DNA of 64,000 bases from Cheiracanthium punctorium (taxonomy: Eukaryota > Arthropoda > Arachnida > Araneae > Cheiracanthiidae): assembly GCA_038373885.1 (NCBI GenBank), contig JAWZYV010014407.1, positions 186,001 through 250,000 on the forward strand, written 5' to 3'. The first letter of the stretch is position 1. Every line of letters starts with the position of its first letter. Below, in pieces: positions 47,721-58,416 of the stretch. Under the pieces are notes generated by a model. It saw only the letters and a program-made list of their open reading frames with translations. It ran no database searches and had not been told where the DNA came from. The position numbers and the translations under genes are program-made.

Positions 47721-47799
47721 TTAAGCGGTGTAGAAATATAGTAGCTTTTTTTCTCCCCTCAAAACAAGATGAGAATGACAATTTTGCATAAGTAAGAGA

Positions 47800-48075
47800 A
47801 TAAATAAAACAAGAAATAACACTCAAAAAGAAACTGGTGTTAAAAGATGAGATAAATGAAACTTTGTATACTTACACACATAAAAAGGTTCTTATCGCAC
47901 TGGACGATCATTTCGGCTGAAAAAAATATTCAGTCTTCTTCAGCAGTCAACACACCGAGTTGCAAAATAATGAGTCCCCACTATTTTGCCACACGGTGTA
48001 TTGACTTCTGAAGAACTCTGAGTCTGAATATATTTTCGGCCGAAACGATCGCCCAGTGCGATAAGTACCTTGTTA
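47800..48075. mobile_element. Penelope-like foldback element with opposed ribozyme-like arms
   Basis: Left tail AACACTCAAAAAGAAACTGG and TTAAAAGATGAGATAAATG, then inverted arms sharing CTTATCGCACTGG, AAATATTCAG and GTCAACACACCG, around a spacer at about 47965-47985. Same family as 733, 53640 and 61783 by tail words and by the ribozyme-like block. The left arm (minus strand) keeps an intact core; the right arm does not. Confidence 0.65.
47899..47947 (-). ncRNA. Hammerhead-ribozyme-like motif, core intact
   Basis: Minus strand order: helix I strand ACUG (47944-47947), core CUGAAGA (47937-47943), extra A, helix II GACUGAA with UUCAGCC (one A-C mismatch), GAAA (47911-47914), helix III UGAUCG (self-complementary with a wobble), UC (47903-47904), then CAGU (47899-47902), which pairs fully with ACUG. 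Predicted cleavage follows the C of UC. This is a 4-bp helix I with a sequence unlike that of the other copies. Confidence 0.6.
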
Positions 48076-48545
48076 CATGCGTTATTATGCATGTAAGAAG
48101 GCATGTAACAAGTGCGTTATTATGTTAAGTTTTATTTACCCTAGGAGAATAAATGGTGTGAAGAGAACTTGTTCATTAGTAAAACTTCATCTTTTAATGC
48201 TGGTTCAATGTATGCTAAATATTACTTATATCCTCTACATCCATTATTTTATTTTTGAGGGGACACACATACCCTTAGACATTTTGCTAATCTAAAAATA
48301 TTAAAAACACTAACTAATCTGGTATAATACCAAAATAAATAAAAAATAATTTTGTGTGTAACGCATATACATGAAAAGCTCTATTGCCTTTATATAGATT
48401 TGATTTTTTTTTTTTTTTCCAGCTGACGAACGTGTGTGTTATTTACATTTGTTTTTGTTTTGAAGCATTCAGTTAGATTAAGAGTGCTCATTAACATTAT
48501 TATTTAAGACACTGATTAAATTATTGTCCTATTATTTATTGTAAC
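48076..48545. other. No gene recognised
   Basis: A 72-codon frame (48077-48295) is not recognised. AT-rich, with a T run near 48404. Confidence 0.5.
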
Positions 48546-48549
48546 TTAA

Positions 48550-49150
48550 CGCTTTAATGTGCACCTACCCACCTAATTTCTGCAGTTTTACTGTCAGTCA
48601 CAAGAAAAAGAAGAAAAAAATTGTTAGATATCCCCAGTGCTAAAAAAATACAGCCGTTGTCATAGCTAGATTTAACTACCAATATCATATACGGCCGTGA
48701 TGTTGCTGGTAGTTAAATCGAGCGATGGCAATGACTGCACTTTTTTTTTTTTTTTTTTTTTTTTTTTTCAGTGGTCAGTATATTCAGTTGTTCTTCAATA
48801 TCGGTTTATTTTCATCCTATTCTCCAGATCTGAGCAGATGCCAGTACTGCTAAAATAATTCTGACATCCTTTTTACAAATAATTTATAATTTTCCAAGGG
48901 AAAGACCGTAATGTAAAAGAATTATTTTTTACAATCCTGTAAACAAACTTTCAGCTGTACACGCACCAAAATCTGTGCTGGTCATGTGACTTCGACATAT
49001 AATAAACTTACCCAATCGAATGTTCTGTTTAGACGCTAGCGCATTTTCAAGATTTTCCGTCCGTAAGTCCTAATGTAAAAGAATTCTTTTTTGTAGCCCA
49101 ATGTATTATACACACCAATATCGATCTGAAAATGGTCGCGCTTCAAAGTG
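48550..49150 (+). mobile_element. Ancient TTAA MITE relative with a 30-base T run
   Basis: After TTAA (48546-48549), GCTTTAATGTGC and CTGTCAGTCACAAG match the left end order. Then come AGATTTAACTACC and a short foldback tip, a T run of about 30 at 48739-48768, and, in inverse order, GTCAGTATATTCAGTTG, CAGATCTGAGCAGATG and CTTCAAAG. It ends near 49148. Much more diverged than the main copies; similar to 8505. Confidence 0.65.
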
Positions 49151-49159
49151 CAGTTCTAT

Positions 49160-49786
49160 CTCGGTTTGAGGGTGGGACACATTATTTTAAAATTTGGATT
49201 ATTTATCCTATATATTTTAAAGGAGCTAAATTAATAATTACTATTTTGCATGCTCTTTAAATATGATAATATTTTATGCAAACCTTCTCGATGTTTAGAA
49301 AAAATTTGTACCATGTTTCAGCGAAATAAGGGAGAAAAAAACCGATACTTCAGAATTAATTTAAAAAAAATACCATAATCGTCATAATTAGGATTTTTCT
49401 TTAAAAATCGGATTTCCGAAGTACAATTAATTTAAAAAAAAGCCACGAAACTCGGGGCCTGCTTATCACTTACGCATGTATACACGGAGTCATTATGCAA
49501 GTCATTAAACTTTAATTGCCATTAATCATGGTAGACAGTATCATTACTTGTCGCGCGTGACCGCTTCTCCTCCCCTTGTCATGCCTTTTAAAAATTCCAA
49601 CAACTCCACCGTGAAAAAAATTCTCCGTCACTTCATAATCTAGTTACGTGAAAAGTTGAACATTAAAATTTCACAGGAAAGATAACAGAGTAACGAAATG
49701 TTCCTGGCGATGATGGGCGAATTCGGAGAGCTTTAAAAACTTGAAATCTTGTTATTTTTATTATTAAAATTATGATTATTATTATT
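49160..49786. other. No gene recognised
   Basis: AT-rich. No shared repeat noticed. Confidence 0.5.
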
Positions 49787-49790
49787 TTAA

Positions 49791-50272
49791 CCCTTTGAGG
49801 CGCAACCCTTTCCCAATTCTGAAAAAAGGGCAGCCGTTGCCATCGCTCGACTTAACTACCAGCAAGATGGCGGACGATCGAAACGTTCATCGCGTGCCAC
49901 AGATCTAGAGACCCTTTTTTGACGCGGCCTTTTTTGAATGCGTCAAAAAAGGGTCTCTAGATCTGTGGCACGCGATGAACGTTTCGATCGTCCGCCATCT
50001 TGTTATTAGTTAAGTCGAGTGATGGCAACGGCTGCCCTTTTCTCAGAATTGGGCAATCTATCCAGCTGTTCTCGCATTCTTCAGCAGATGTCAGTGCTGT
50101 TAAAAAAAATAATCGTGACCATTTTTTTACGGGAAATGACGTGCTAAAAAGTAGAGGGAGCTATGCCACCCGCAACTATTTTTATAGAAATCAAATCTAT
50201 TCTTCGTGACTGGCAACAGTCAAGACGTCCGAGTTTGGTGTTCCCAGAGCGGGAACACTGCGCGTTAAAGGG
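49791..50272 (-). mobile_element. TTAA MITE with nearly perfect long arms
   Basis: 482 bp between TTAA at 49787-49790 and 50273-50276, minus orientation (CCCTTTGAGGCGCAACCC on the left). The arms pair almost perfectly from AAGATGGCGG to GACCC on each side of a short tip near 49920-49940. The second arm continues to AGCAGATGTCAG before the unique part. The frame 50000-50209 is a repeat translation. Confidence 0.9.
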
Positions 50273-50383
50273 TTAACGCGCAAGTTATACAGGGTCCCAA
50301 AACTATTGGCATAAAATTTAAGGGCGATAGGGCACATTATAAGGAACGAGAATAACACACCAATGTGGGGTCGCAGTTTACCA

Positions 50384-50475
50384 CCACAATTAGAACCTCA
50401 TCAGAAGGTGGTGAAATTTCTAATGTTAACACCCGTTGGAAATGATTAGTGACCACCGAAAGGAATAGTATTCAT
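50384..50475 (-). mobile_element. SINE body fragment
   Basis: ACCTCATCAGAAGGTGG and a CACCCGTTGGAAATGATTAG...GACCACCGAAAGGAAT stretch match 23241-23325 in the same orientation, the body of the minus-strand SINE there. The tRNA-like head is absent. Confidence 0.6.
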
Positions 50476-51536
50476 CAAATTTCTTTCTTTAAAAAATATC
50501 TACTATTTCGACTTAGTACCCAGAGAACAAAAATGCTTATATGTACGTATTATTTGAAATAAACTTCAAATTGTGAGGCATTCTTCTTCACCTTATTTGA
50601 TAATAATAATAAAAATAGGCAAGACAAAAATTAATTAACTGTGGAAATTAATAAACTGCGTGCAATTGTAAATCTCATCGCTTTAATGAGTGACGTTCTA
50701 TGCATGAATGTTGTTTATGGAATTGCTCATCCAGGTTATGTCCGTATCAATTCGAATATTCGGGATTCTATTGTGCATGTTTTAAAGTTAATCAGTGTTA
50801 CTGATGTCAAATATGTGATATTTAATATTTTTTATTCTATAATATAACATTAATAAAGTAAAATTAGTTCATTCATCCTTTTATTTTACTTCTTTTTCAG
50901 TATGAAAGGATCCAAAATAATTGACTACTGCAATAATTCTAATAACACATTATTTACTTATTTTTAAATCAAATTTAAAAAACGAGAAGGTATTTGAACT
51001 CACCAGTCTAAAAAGGTACTCTATCTACATTCCCAACATATTTCATTAAAATACATTTGATTTATTAAAGTAATTTTAAAGAAAAAAGGAAAAAGAACAA
51101 GAGATGAAAATATTTTAGCCACTATATGGGTAATAAAAGCGGAAGTATTTCTAGGAATTTTAATAACTATACAACAATATGTAATTATCTTCCCATTCAC
51201 TCAGCTAAAAACAGAGCTTTTATTTATTTATTTCATTTTTTAAAGAAAGATTAGCTTCAAATATATTTAATTTCAACTCAACAAAAATAGAACTTCTTTT
51301 ACTAAAGAAAGATTGGCTTGCAATATAATAACGCTTAAAAAAATAAATAAATTGATAAATGAATGGAAAGAATAAATACATTTAATTCTAAAAGCTATAT
51401 TTTTCTTTATTCTCCAAATTGAAAGAAGTTCCATTTCTATTTTTCGATGACTATTATTATAATCATTATAAGAATATAGTTGCCAGTGTTTTTCTTTTAT
51501 TAATTCTTTTTCTTGTTTTTCTCCCTTCTCTATCTC
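50476..51536. other. AT-rich DNA, no gene supported
   Basis: The 68-codon frame at 50641-50847 is not recognised. Imperfect duplication of AAAGAAAGATTAGCTTC/AAAGAAAGATTGGCTTG near 51244 and 51305 suggests a small local repeat. Confidence 0.5.
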
Positions 51537-51540
51537 TTAA

Positions 51541-52035
51541 CCCTTTAACGCGCAGTGTTCCATCTCTGGGAACACCAAACTCTGACGTTTTGAGTGTTGC
51601 CTGTCACGAAGAATAGATTTGATTTCTATAAAAAGAGTTGCGGGTGACATAGCTCCACGAGAATCTTTTACTTTTTAGCACGTCATCTCCCGTAGAAAAA
51701 ACTGTCACGATTATTTTTAAAAGCACTGACATCTGCTGAAAAATGGAAGAATGCGAGAACAGCTGAATAGATTGCCCAATGCTGAAAAAAGGGAAGCCGT
51801 TGCCATCGAGTTAACTACCAGCAAGATGGCGGACGATCGAAACGTTCATCGCGTGCCACAGATCTAGAGACCCTTTTTTGACGACAGACACAGCCAGCTG
51901 TCGTCGAAAAAGGGTCTCTAGATCTGTGGTACGCGATGAACGTTTCGATCGTCCGGCATCTTGCTGGTAGTTAAGTCGAGCGGTGGCAACGGCTGCCCTT
52001 TTTTCAGCATTGGGAAAGGGTTGCGCCTCAAAGGG
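51541..52035 (+). mobile_element. TTAA MITE, 495 bp, both ends intact
   Basis: Between TTAA at 51537-51540 and 52036-52039. Starts CCCTTTAACGCGCAGTG and ends GGTTGCGCCTCAAAGGG, a good reference for the family. The arms pair through GATCTAGAGACCC and GACGACAG with a tip near 51890-51900. The small frames are repeat translations. Confidence 0.92.
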
Positions 52036-52260
52036 TTAAAGTTGTTTGAAAATGCAATAACTTTTCGTGATAAAACTGTGCTCCTCAAAAATACAAAAAA
52101 TAAAATACGATACAGAATATATAGTGTTTATCCAACTCTTTTCATAACCTTCAAAACTAAGTGCTTAAATTTTCAGGTTTTTGGTGATAATTGACTGTTG
52201 CTTTCTTGTTTTAAGAAATATTTCTATTATTCCCGAATCCAAGTTTGTCCCCCCCCCCTT

Positions 52261-52292
<32 letters not shown>

Positions 52293-52294
52293 CC
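52261..52294. repeat. (CA)n microsatellite preceded by a C tract
   Basis: CACA repeat with one CACG interruption near 52286, directly after a C-rich tract at about 52249-52258. Confidence 0.85.
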
Positions 52295-52431
52295 AAATTA
52301 AAGTGTTATTTCTGTCATACGTGGTTTTTTTGTGTACGTGAGTTGTGGACGCCGATTCACTTTTCAAACAGCATTTATAAAAGTGAATTACCGTTAGAAT
52401 GTGCCTTGAGAAGATTGGAAGACAGTTTTAG

Positions 52432-52800
52432 AAGGCGATTTTAATATAGATTTCCGTTCCTAAGAGGAATTTTATGAAACAAGCAAGACAAATACGGCAC
52501 ACTCATGAATTGTAATGTACTTTTTAACACGATGGAACAAGGAAGACAAATAAGGCGCACTCATGGATTGGGATGCACTTTTCAGCATAATGAAACAAGG
52601 AACACAAATAGGACCGAAATATGTATATATCAGTGGCGGATTAATGCAAGTTTATCTGGAGGGGGGGGGTGCGGTTAGCCTGTCGGTGGGGCCTGTCGGT
52701 CGGTCGGTAGCCCATGGTATATGTGATACACTTTCCAAAGTATGAAGCAAGAAAGAAAAAACAAAAAACGTTCGATGCATGTATTATGATACTCTTCTAA
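52432..52800 (+). repeat. Minisatellite-like repeat, unit about 58 bp
   Basis: GAAACAAGCAAGACAAATACGG, GGAACAAGGAAGACAAATAAGG and GAAACAAGGAACACAAATAGG each begin a unit that continues CGCACTCATGGATTG...GCACTTTTCA. Starts lie near 52476, 52533 and 52591, and a further degraded unit lies at about 52742-52800. A single-unit relative is at 40815. Confidence 0.65.
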
Positions 52801-52974
52801 TAAAGAGTGTCCCAAAATTTACGCAAAATTTAAATTAGTTAATTTAGTGGTGGCAACCAAAGAAAGAAAACAGTTTGACAGCTGGCAGTTTAGGGTTAGT
52901 AAAAATGCACCATTATACGAAAGAACAACGCTTTCATATAATAAAAGTTGAATAAGAAGTTCTATATTTTAAGT

Positions 52975-53069
52975 GGACAAAGATTATATATATAGTGAAG
53001 ATATATTTTTGTGGAATGTTTTTTCTAACGCCCGCTGTAATTGCCTCCACAACGAGCTTTGACTTCTAG
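52975..53069 (+). mobile_element. Helitron 3' end fragment
   Basis: AATGTTTTTTCTAACGCCCG, a worn hairpin, and TTTGACTTCTAG followed by T match the end at 61201. Ends in CTAG at 53066-53069. Only the 3' end is recognisable. Confidence 0.6.
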
Positions 53070-53194
53070 TTAAACAGATTGTCACTTCATATTTTTGCCT
53101 CTTCGAAATATACAAATATTAAAGTTATTACAATTGAAACAAAGGTAGAAAATTGGACTAATATTTTCGCAATTTTGCAGTTTATAATGAAATT

Positions 53195-53345
53195 AGACGG
53201 CTTTTGGTAAAGGCAAAGCTACACGAGCGATATCTACCTAAGGGAGAGGGAGGGGAATGCTTTGGGAGGAGGAACTTTTTAAAGGGTTCTAACGCGTTTT
53301 CACGTTACATCTGAAGCAGTTTCTTGTCCATTTGGCATGGGTCTG
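53195..53345 (-). mobile_element. SINE body fragment (25255 family)
   Basis: The inverse of the SINE body is seen: GGGTTCTAACGCGTTTTCACG and ACATCTGAAG, with the 3' words (CTACCTAAGGGAG...) upstream. The head is not recognisable. Confidence 0.55.
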
Positions 53346-53457
53346 CACTGGCCTTGAATGTGGTGCTAACGTCAATAAAAAACCACTTCTCCGGAAATTG
53401 GTAAGCAATGCCTGTTTATATGTTCATTCAGTCTGACAGCTCAGGTGTGCACCAATT

Positions 53458-53639
53458 AATAAAAAACCCTCAATAGAACTGGCGTTTAAAAGATAAAATA
53501 ATTAAAACTCTAAAATAACGCATTTCACTGTCCTATCTATGAATGGATGACCGCTACTGATGAAGATCGAAATTTTTTCGATCGAAAGATGTGTAATGAC
53601 ATGACAAATAATGACAACAATTACTAAAGTACATAAAAT
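53458..53639. mobile_element. Penelope-like fragment with a ribozyme-like block
   Basis: An inverted tail (CCCTCAATAGAACTGGCGTTT, AAAAGATAAAATAATT) is followed by a forward ribozyme-like block at 53557-53587: core CTGATGA, extra A, helix II GATCGAAA/TTTCGATC, GAAA. Helix III and the cleavage site (GATGTGTAATG) are not preserved. It abuts the foldback at 53640 directly, so two family members lie head to tail. Confidence 0.55.
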
Positions 53640-53930
53640 AAATAAAAACTTTTTGAAAAAAACACACATGAAATGTTACTTATAACACGATATACGATCG
53701 TTTTGACCAAAAAATTCTTTCGGTCTTCATCAGTCAAAGCCCTTTGTCTCACTAAACAGAGGAAACTGAAAAAGAAGAATCTTTTGACTGATGAAGACCG
53801 AAAGAATTTTTGGTCGAAACGATCGTATCGTGTTATAAGTAACATTTTATATGTGTGTTTTCCCACAAAGTTTTATTTATTTTATCGTTTAACACCAGTA
53901 TTTTGAGTGTTTCTTCAGTACTAAAGTATA
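53640..53930. mobile_element. Penelope-like foldback element
   Basis: Inverted arms (about 53640-53745 and 53775-53880) share ACACACATGAAATGTTACTT, ATAACACGAT and the GACCGAAAGAATTTTTGGTC-type helix. The right arm runs on into TTTATCGTTTAACACCAG and TTTTGAGTGTTTCTTC, the family tail. The spacer contains a CTCACTAAACAGAGG stretch. Opposed frames of 77 and 80 codons are translations of the arms. No reverse transcriptase is present. Confidence 0.68.
53785..53830 (+). ncRNA. Hammerhead-ribozyme-like motif, core intact
   Basis: Order on the plus strand: UGA (53785-53787), core CUGAUGA (53788-53794), extra A, helix II GACCGAAA with TTTTTGGTC (53796-53815, 8 pairs including one wobble), GAAA (53816-53819), palindromic helix III CGATCG (53820-53825), UA (53826-53827), then UCG, which pairs with UGA (two Watson-Crick pairs and a U-G). 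Cleavage would follow A53827. The left arm has the same motif on the minus strand (about 53689-53735), but GAAA is AAAA there. Confidence 0.6.
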
Positions 53931-53934
53931 TTTT

Positions 53935-54290
53935 CGATAACAGGTGTATCTGATCCAATCAGTAAGTGCTTCCCAATTAATCTCAAAGACCTACGCATGC
54001 CATTATCTCTTTTCAGCACCGAAGGAAGCGAAACACAACCGTTACATACATATTTTCACTGAATGCATCCCCATCCTTCTATCTCCAAAGACTCGCAGAC
54101 GCAAAGAGATGCAGAGGAAAAAGACCTGCGAAAACTTCGTTTGGCATGGAGCCAAAACCTCTTTAACGGTTCTTCCATATACATTTTTTTTTTTCATTCC
54201 CTTACTTTTTACCTTCAGCTGGTACATAACTAACAGATAGACGATAATGGGAATATCCATTTAGAAGGAACGATCAAAATGAGAATCTTT
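53935..54290 (+). repeat. Three-copy dispersed segment, copy 1
   Basis: Contains CACCGAAGGAAGCGAAACAC, CTGAATGCATCCCCATCC, AAGACTCGCAGACGCAAAG, a TGGCATGGAGCCAAAACC stretch and AGACGATAATGGGAATATCC, then AGGAACGATC. The same ordered words occur at 55870-56270 and 58994-59290 on the same strand. The longest frame (98 codons) is not conserved in the other copies, so it is not protein-coding. Class unknown. Confidence 0.65.
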
Positions 54291-55344
54291 GGATTTGTGA
54301 CACATGAAACATGCAAAATTCTTCGTGTAAAAAAGGAACTTCGACAGAAATAAACTTCGGTTTTTTATTTGAAACTAATTAAATTTGGTTATTTCTAGAT
54401 GGTTGAAAATTATATAAACAATTGAAATAAATGGATTGATTGTAGAATAATTAAATTTTAGGTTTCTGTTTTATTTCAGTAAATTTTTTAAAAATATATC
54501 TATAATAATACATTACAGTAGATTTGTATACATGTAAACCGGGAAACTATTTGCGCGAGAAATCGCTAAACCTAATATTGTTGGTATCTCAAGTATGGTA
54601 TCTCAATTTCGGTTTTAACAAGTTTTAATAAATTACATATAACATTTTTCTGATGTAACTTAATAGACGAACAAGGAAGTCATTAAGTGTCCACATCAGA
54701 TCTTTTATTACAAAAATTGATTTTTTTTAAATTTCTAAATATAATATTCGAAAAACTTTTTTCTAGGCCAGAATTAGACTGCTTTTACATGTGAAAAAAA
54801 AAAAAAAAAACAGCAGCATTCAAGTACTGTGCATCTAATAGTTTCCAAGTAAATAAAATGGAAATCTTACTAATTTTCTCTTATAGACTATAATACTTAC
54901 ATATTATTCAAAGAAATTTTTAATAAGTTTTTTTTTTATATATATAAATTTCAAAGACTACAAAACGCGAAATGTTAAGACCACCGTTATCATTCAGTTG
55001 TTCTAGTTCAGTTGTTCAGTTGTAAACATAAGCGGCATCGGAAAACCAGTTATTCTTACATTATGTATTATTTTGTGTAGCAGAAGATTATAAATATATC
55101 AGCTTGCATGTGATGCGGAGCCAGCGAAAAAAAAAGCAACCAATGTGAGACACGAATTGTCTTTAAAGCGTTAAAGCAGACATTCTACTCAAACACTAAG
55201 TGTACCAGAAACTCCATGTTGTTTTTTTATATGAAAACGAAACAAATAAATTTTTAACTTGTTTTTAATGACAAAACAGTTGTGCCTGAGCGATTTTAAA
55301 GCAAAAATTTTATAGATAAATTTTTCTTAAAAAAAAAAAAAAAA
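54291..55344. other. AT-rich DNA, no gene supported
   Basis: A runs near 54797 and 55330; otherwise nothing recognised. Confidence 0.5.
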
Positions 55345-55515
55345 AGATTTTTTGTGTACTGTGTTTAAGGCAAACCTACATGAGGAGCATTTGCATAGGG
55401 TGATGCCTTGGGTGGAGGGCTTTTTAAGGGGTTTTATTGCGTATTCACGTTACATTTGGAGAAAAATGCCAAAAACCTCAGATTGTTTAATCAACATCCA
55501 AGTTGTAGGGCAGAA
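55345..55515 (-). mobile_element. tRNA-derived SINE body (25255 family), inverted
   Basis: Inverse of the SINE body: GATGCCTTGGGTGGAGGGC, TTAAGGGGTTTTATTGCG, TATTCACGTTACATTTGGAG and AAACCTCAGATTGTTTAATC. The tRNA-like head would lie at the right, near 55500, but is not recognisable (GCAGAACCCTGG is a worn B-box candidate). Confidence 0.6.
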
Positions 55516-55577
55516 CCCTGGACCGTTTTCCCTTCTTGGAAGTGTAATTTCAAAATGTCTTGAAACTGATTTTTAGG

Positions 55578-55799
55578 TATTCGTCCGGTTGCACAGCCAG
55601 CTGTGCCGGAAAACTTCTTTAGCTCTGTGGCGCCAGATGGGCGATTCCATCTACTGCCATGTTGTTGGTAGTTAAGTGGATCTATTTCAAAGGCTGCACT
55701 TTTACAGACTTGGGACCATTTAACCACACCTTTTTGCGACGAGCAGTGGAAGCGCTGAAATAAGGTGGCTTCACAGTGCAACCACCGAGTGTTAAAGGG
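55578..55799 (-). mobile_element. TTAA MITE subfamily B
   Basis: From the GCACAGCCAGCTGTGC palindromic tip through GTGGCGCCAGATGG, TGCCATGTTGTTGG and TTTCAGCGCTTCCACTG (read inversely) to the end CACCGAGTGTTAAAGGG and TTAA (55800-55803). Only one arm remains. Together with 29901 it defines a subfamily with a GGTGGTTGC end. Confidence 0.72.
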
Positions 55800-55869
55800 T
55801 TAAATTAATATTATACATTTTCTTTCTGTGGATGTTACTTTCGTTCAATGTGAGAGTGAAGGAGCACGG

Positions 55870-56270
55870 TAATTAAAGTACACATTCCGGAGCAGGTAGA
55901 GCTACAAATGATTGCCAGTTCATCTTAATGACCCATTAATACTGTTATCTTTTGTGTAGCACTGAGGAAACCAAATGCTTCCATCTCTTTTTTGTCCTCT
56001 TATTTTCCTGTTTTTTCACTGAACATCCGCATCCTCCTTTATGGACTCTCAGACGCAAGGGATGAAGGAACGAAAAGCGTGGCGGAAATTTCTCGCTTGG
56101 CATCGAGCCAAAACTTTTACAGGTTCTTTCAATTCCAGGCTTCCGTATTTTTGTTTTTATTTATTTAAATTTTGCACCAATCGTCTGCTCGGGAATGAAG
56201 TAAAAGTCGATCATAATGTGGGATATCTATGGGAAAAGGAACGATTTGGACCTTTGTAAGATTAAGGAAA
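55870..56270 (+). repeat. Three-copy dispersed segment, copy 2
   Basis: GCACTGAGGAAACCAAATGC, CTGAACATCCGCATCCTCC, GGACTCTCAGACGCAAGGG, TGGCATCGAGCCAAAAC and GGAACGATTTGGACCTTTG follow the order of copy 1. It has extra matches with copy 3 (GATCTGGACCTTTGTA there). Confidence 0.65.
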
Positions 56271-56844
56271 TATTTTATGCATTTATAGCAAATGAAAAAC
56301 AACTTACCGTTCTTGTGGTGCGATTTGTGGTAGTTTGATATGTAAAAGTCGTTCATAAAATATGATTATGTTCAAGCGGATGAAAGATTTACATTTAAAT
56401 AAAGATTAGGTGTAGTGGCTTAAGAACCATTCTATGGTTCCTGGCTTGGGCATGGATGTTAACTTGTCTGTACCTACCATGGGGAGTAACGCTGGCCACC
56501 CACTGTGTGCCCTCATAATAAAATGGTCACAATACTTTCAGGAAGTTGTAGTGGACAATGCCTAATCGGCAAGTGCCCGCCCGTTGGGGGAAAAAAGTTT
56601 TCCTTAAATAAACACTGTTTATATTGATAACTGAGTAATACTGATAAAAATAATATTAATGAAATGTACAGAGAGTCTTTTCTGCGTATACTACCTTCGG
56701 ATATACTGACATAGGATTACTTATACTGTTTAGTTAGTTGTAAGGTGCCTGTTGGAAAACGTTGGACCTATCACAGGCGCGGCTAATTTAAGTTCTCACT
56801 CATCTGTTCTCGTGGTGTGTGATCCCTATTAATGACAATGTCAT
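56271..56844. other. No gene recognised
   Basis: Nothing matched known families. AGAACCATTCTATGGTTC near 56426 is a short hairpin (GAACCAT with ATGGTTC). Confidence 0.5.
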
Positions 56845-57180
56845 TTTATCTCTAACCTCATTTATTGAAAATTGTCCGAAAAATATGTCCCGAAAATGCG
56901 ACATAATTTTACATATATTTAAATACTATTAGTTCACAACAGCTTTAATCTATTGTTACACTATTTCGTAAGGTGTAGAATATACATCACATGTATTTTT
57001 CTATAAATAGGTTACAATCATAAAAATTTCAACAAAGGATTACCAGGCGAAATACACGAAAGAGGAGAGATAAAATGACATAGTCAATTAATATCGTTTT
57101 AATATGGCAACAATGAAACTAAAAATTAGGAGGGTTTAGGGGGGTCTCCCCTGACGAGGCTCGAACAGCCGAGTTTTTTT
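56845..57180 (-). repeat. Repeat present inverted at 63060-63420
   Basis: The segment with TATTTAAATACTATTAGTTC, ATCACATGTATTTTTCTATA, GAGATAAAATGACATAGTC and GGCTCGAACAGCCGAGTT is the reverse complement of 63060-63420, about 6 kb away. GGGGGGTCTCCCC words near the end also occur at 62440. The family is unknown; it might be part of a large Helitron, since Helitron sequence follows directly. Confidence 0.65.
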
Positions 57181-57189
57181 TTTTTTTTT

Positions 57190-57520
57190 TTTTTTAATAC
57201 TTTCAAATAAAGTTGAAATGTATGATTTCGGTCTGTCCGTCAGTCCTTCCGTGCTCTAACTTTCATAGGTAGATGGGTCGTCCCATGACTTACTGCCTTA
57301 GAAATTCGGATACTGGGAGAGTTTTATACAGTTGAAAATTACGAAAAATAGCTTTAAAATTGGGGAACGGGTGGATTCTGAGAGTTTAAAAGTTGAAAAA
57401 AAAATTGCCACGCAGTTTTTTTAAAAACATATTTGAGTAAAATTTCAAGCCAGTTGGTCAAAAGGTGTGGATTTGTATGCGATACAGACAAACAAACAAG
57501 CAGATTTTCATTTTTATTTA
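57190..57520 (-). mobile_element. Helitron 5' part, interrupted at its end
   Basis: Read on the minus strand it has CATACAAATCCACACC, TTTTGACCAACTGGCTTG and AATCCACCCGTTCC, matching the body of the Helitron at 28188 and the fragment at 60680. Its terminal AAATAAAAATGAAAATC lies against the TA that begins the pogo-like element at 57521. The missing outermost bases (ATCCTTA-type) reappear at 58987-58993, on the far side of that element. Confidence 0.65.
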
Positions 57521-58201
57521 GAGCAATCTCTCACTTATACGCGTTTTCAGGAACCGATTTAAAATGGCGTATAACTGAAAGGGTCTTATTTTCTAACTCT
57601 TAATCTAAATTATGAGAAACAAAGAATTCGAAAAAAATATGCTTAATAATATTTTTTCACTTAAAATGAGTAACATTAAAATATCTAACGGTACAATTTA
57701 GTTTAACGTTTAATTTCAAAGAATGTACAATTTTATTTTACACAGAACCTTTAATTGTACTGATATTCCTTTATCAAAATGTCATGAATACTGTAGTTTA
57801 TTTTTGTTTAAACATTTATTTTTGTAATACAATCTCTTCTAACTCATTAAAATAAGTTGTATTTGAAGTTAAGTCACAATTTTACAGATAACAACTCCAT
57901 TTTTCTAGGGGAGTTGTTATCTCTTCTATAAAAACTTCGTCTCATCTTAAGCTAAAGCAGTTAGTTGCATAAGATGGGACAGAAATATCAGTTGCATCGT
58001 TATCATCTTGTTTACGATCATCTTCACCCGTAACTCATGAATAACAGTTTCAATGTCTTAATTTATTTGATATTGCATTTTCATCATCATTCCCAACATT
58101 CCCGTGTCTTCGAGGATGACATAGAAAAATAGATCGGTGTGACAGGATTTGGGAATTGCGTTGTTTATTTTCGAGTATAACTGAGCGAGACAATTCAAAG
58201 A

Positions 58202-58412
58202 TGCCCCAGTGGCTGAGAGGTTCTGCTCTCGACACTGCAAGGCGGAAGGTGCCAGGTTCGAAACCCCGGTCGCGCTTGTCGACTTAACCGTTCGGAGTTT
58301 TCCGTGGTTTTCTGAGAATCCTCGCTTAAATACGGGCTAGGATACCTTAGAAAGTCCCCCACGGAGGGCATCCCCCCCTATAGGCTTAGCACCCTAGTGC
58401 AGTCAATCAGCC
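58202..58412 (+). mobile_element. tRNA-derived SINE with good A and B boxes
   Basis: Best copy of its family: A box TGGCTGAGAGG (58212-58222) and perfect B box GGTTCGAAACC (about 58255-58265), spaced as in a tRNA. Then come GTTCGGAGTTTTCCGTGG, TTAAATACGGGCTAGG and the 3' part CCCCCACGGAGGGCATCCCC with TAGCACCCTAGTGCAG. The related copies are at 9677, 25255, 53195 and 55345. A true tRNA gene is unlikely, because the head continues into the SINE body and the acceptor ends do not pair. Confidence 0.8.
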
Positions 58413-58416
58413 TTAA

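Noticed and set aside
48005..48057. Right-arm hammerhead motif of the 47800 element
   Set aside because: There is an insertion between the core and helix II, the cleavage site is CC instead of UH, and helix I is broken. Counted as decayed, not as a ribozyme.
53944..54240. 98-codon frame in the three-copy segment
   Set aside because: The frame is not kept in the copies at 55870 and 58994.
58202..58290. Possible tRNA gene (A and B boxes present)
   Set aside because: The acceptor ends do not pair, and the sequence continues into a SINE body shared with other copies.
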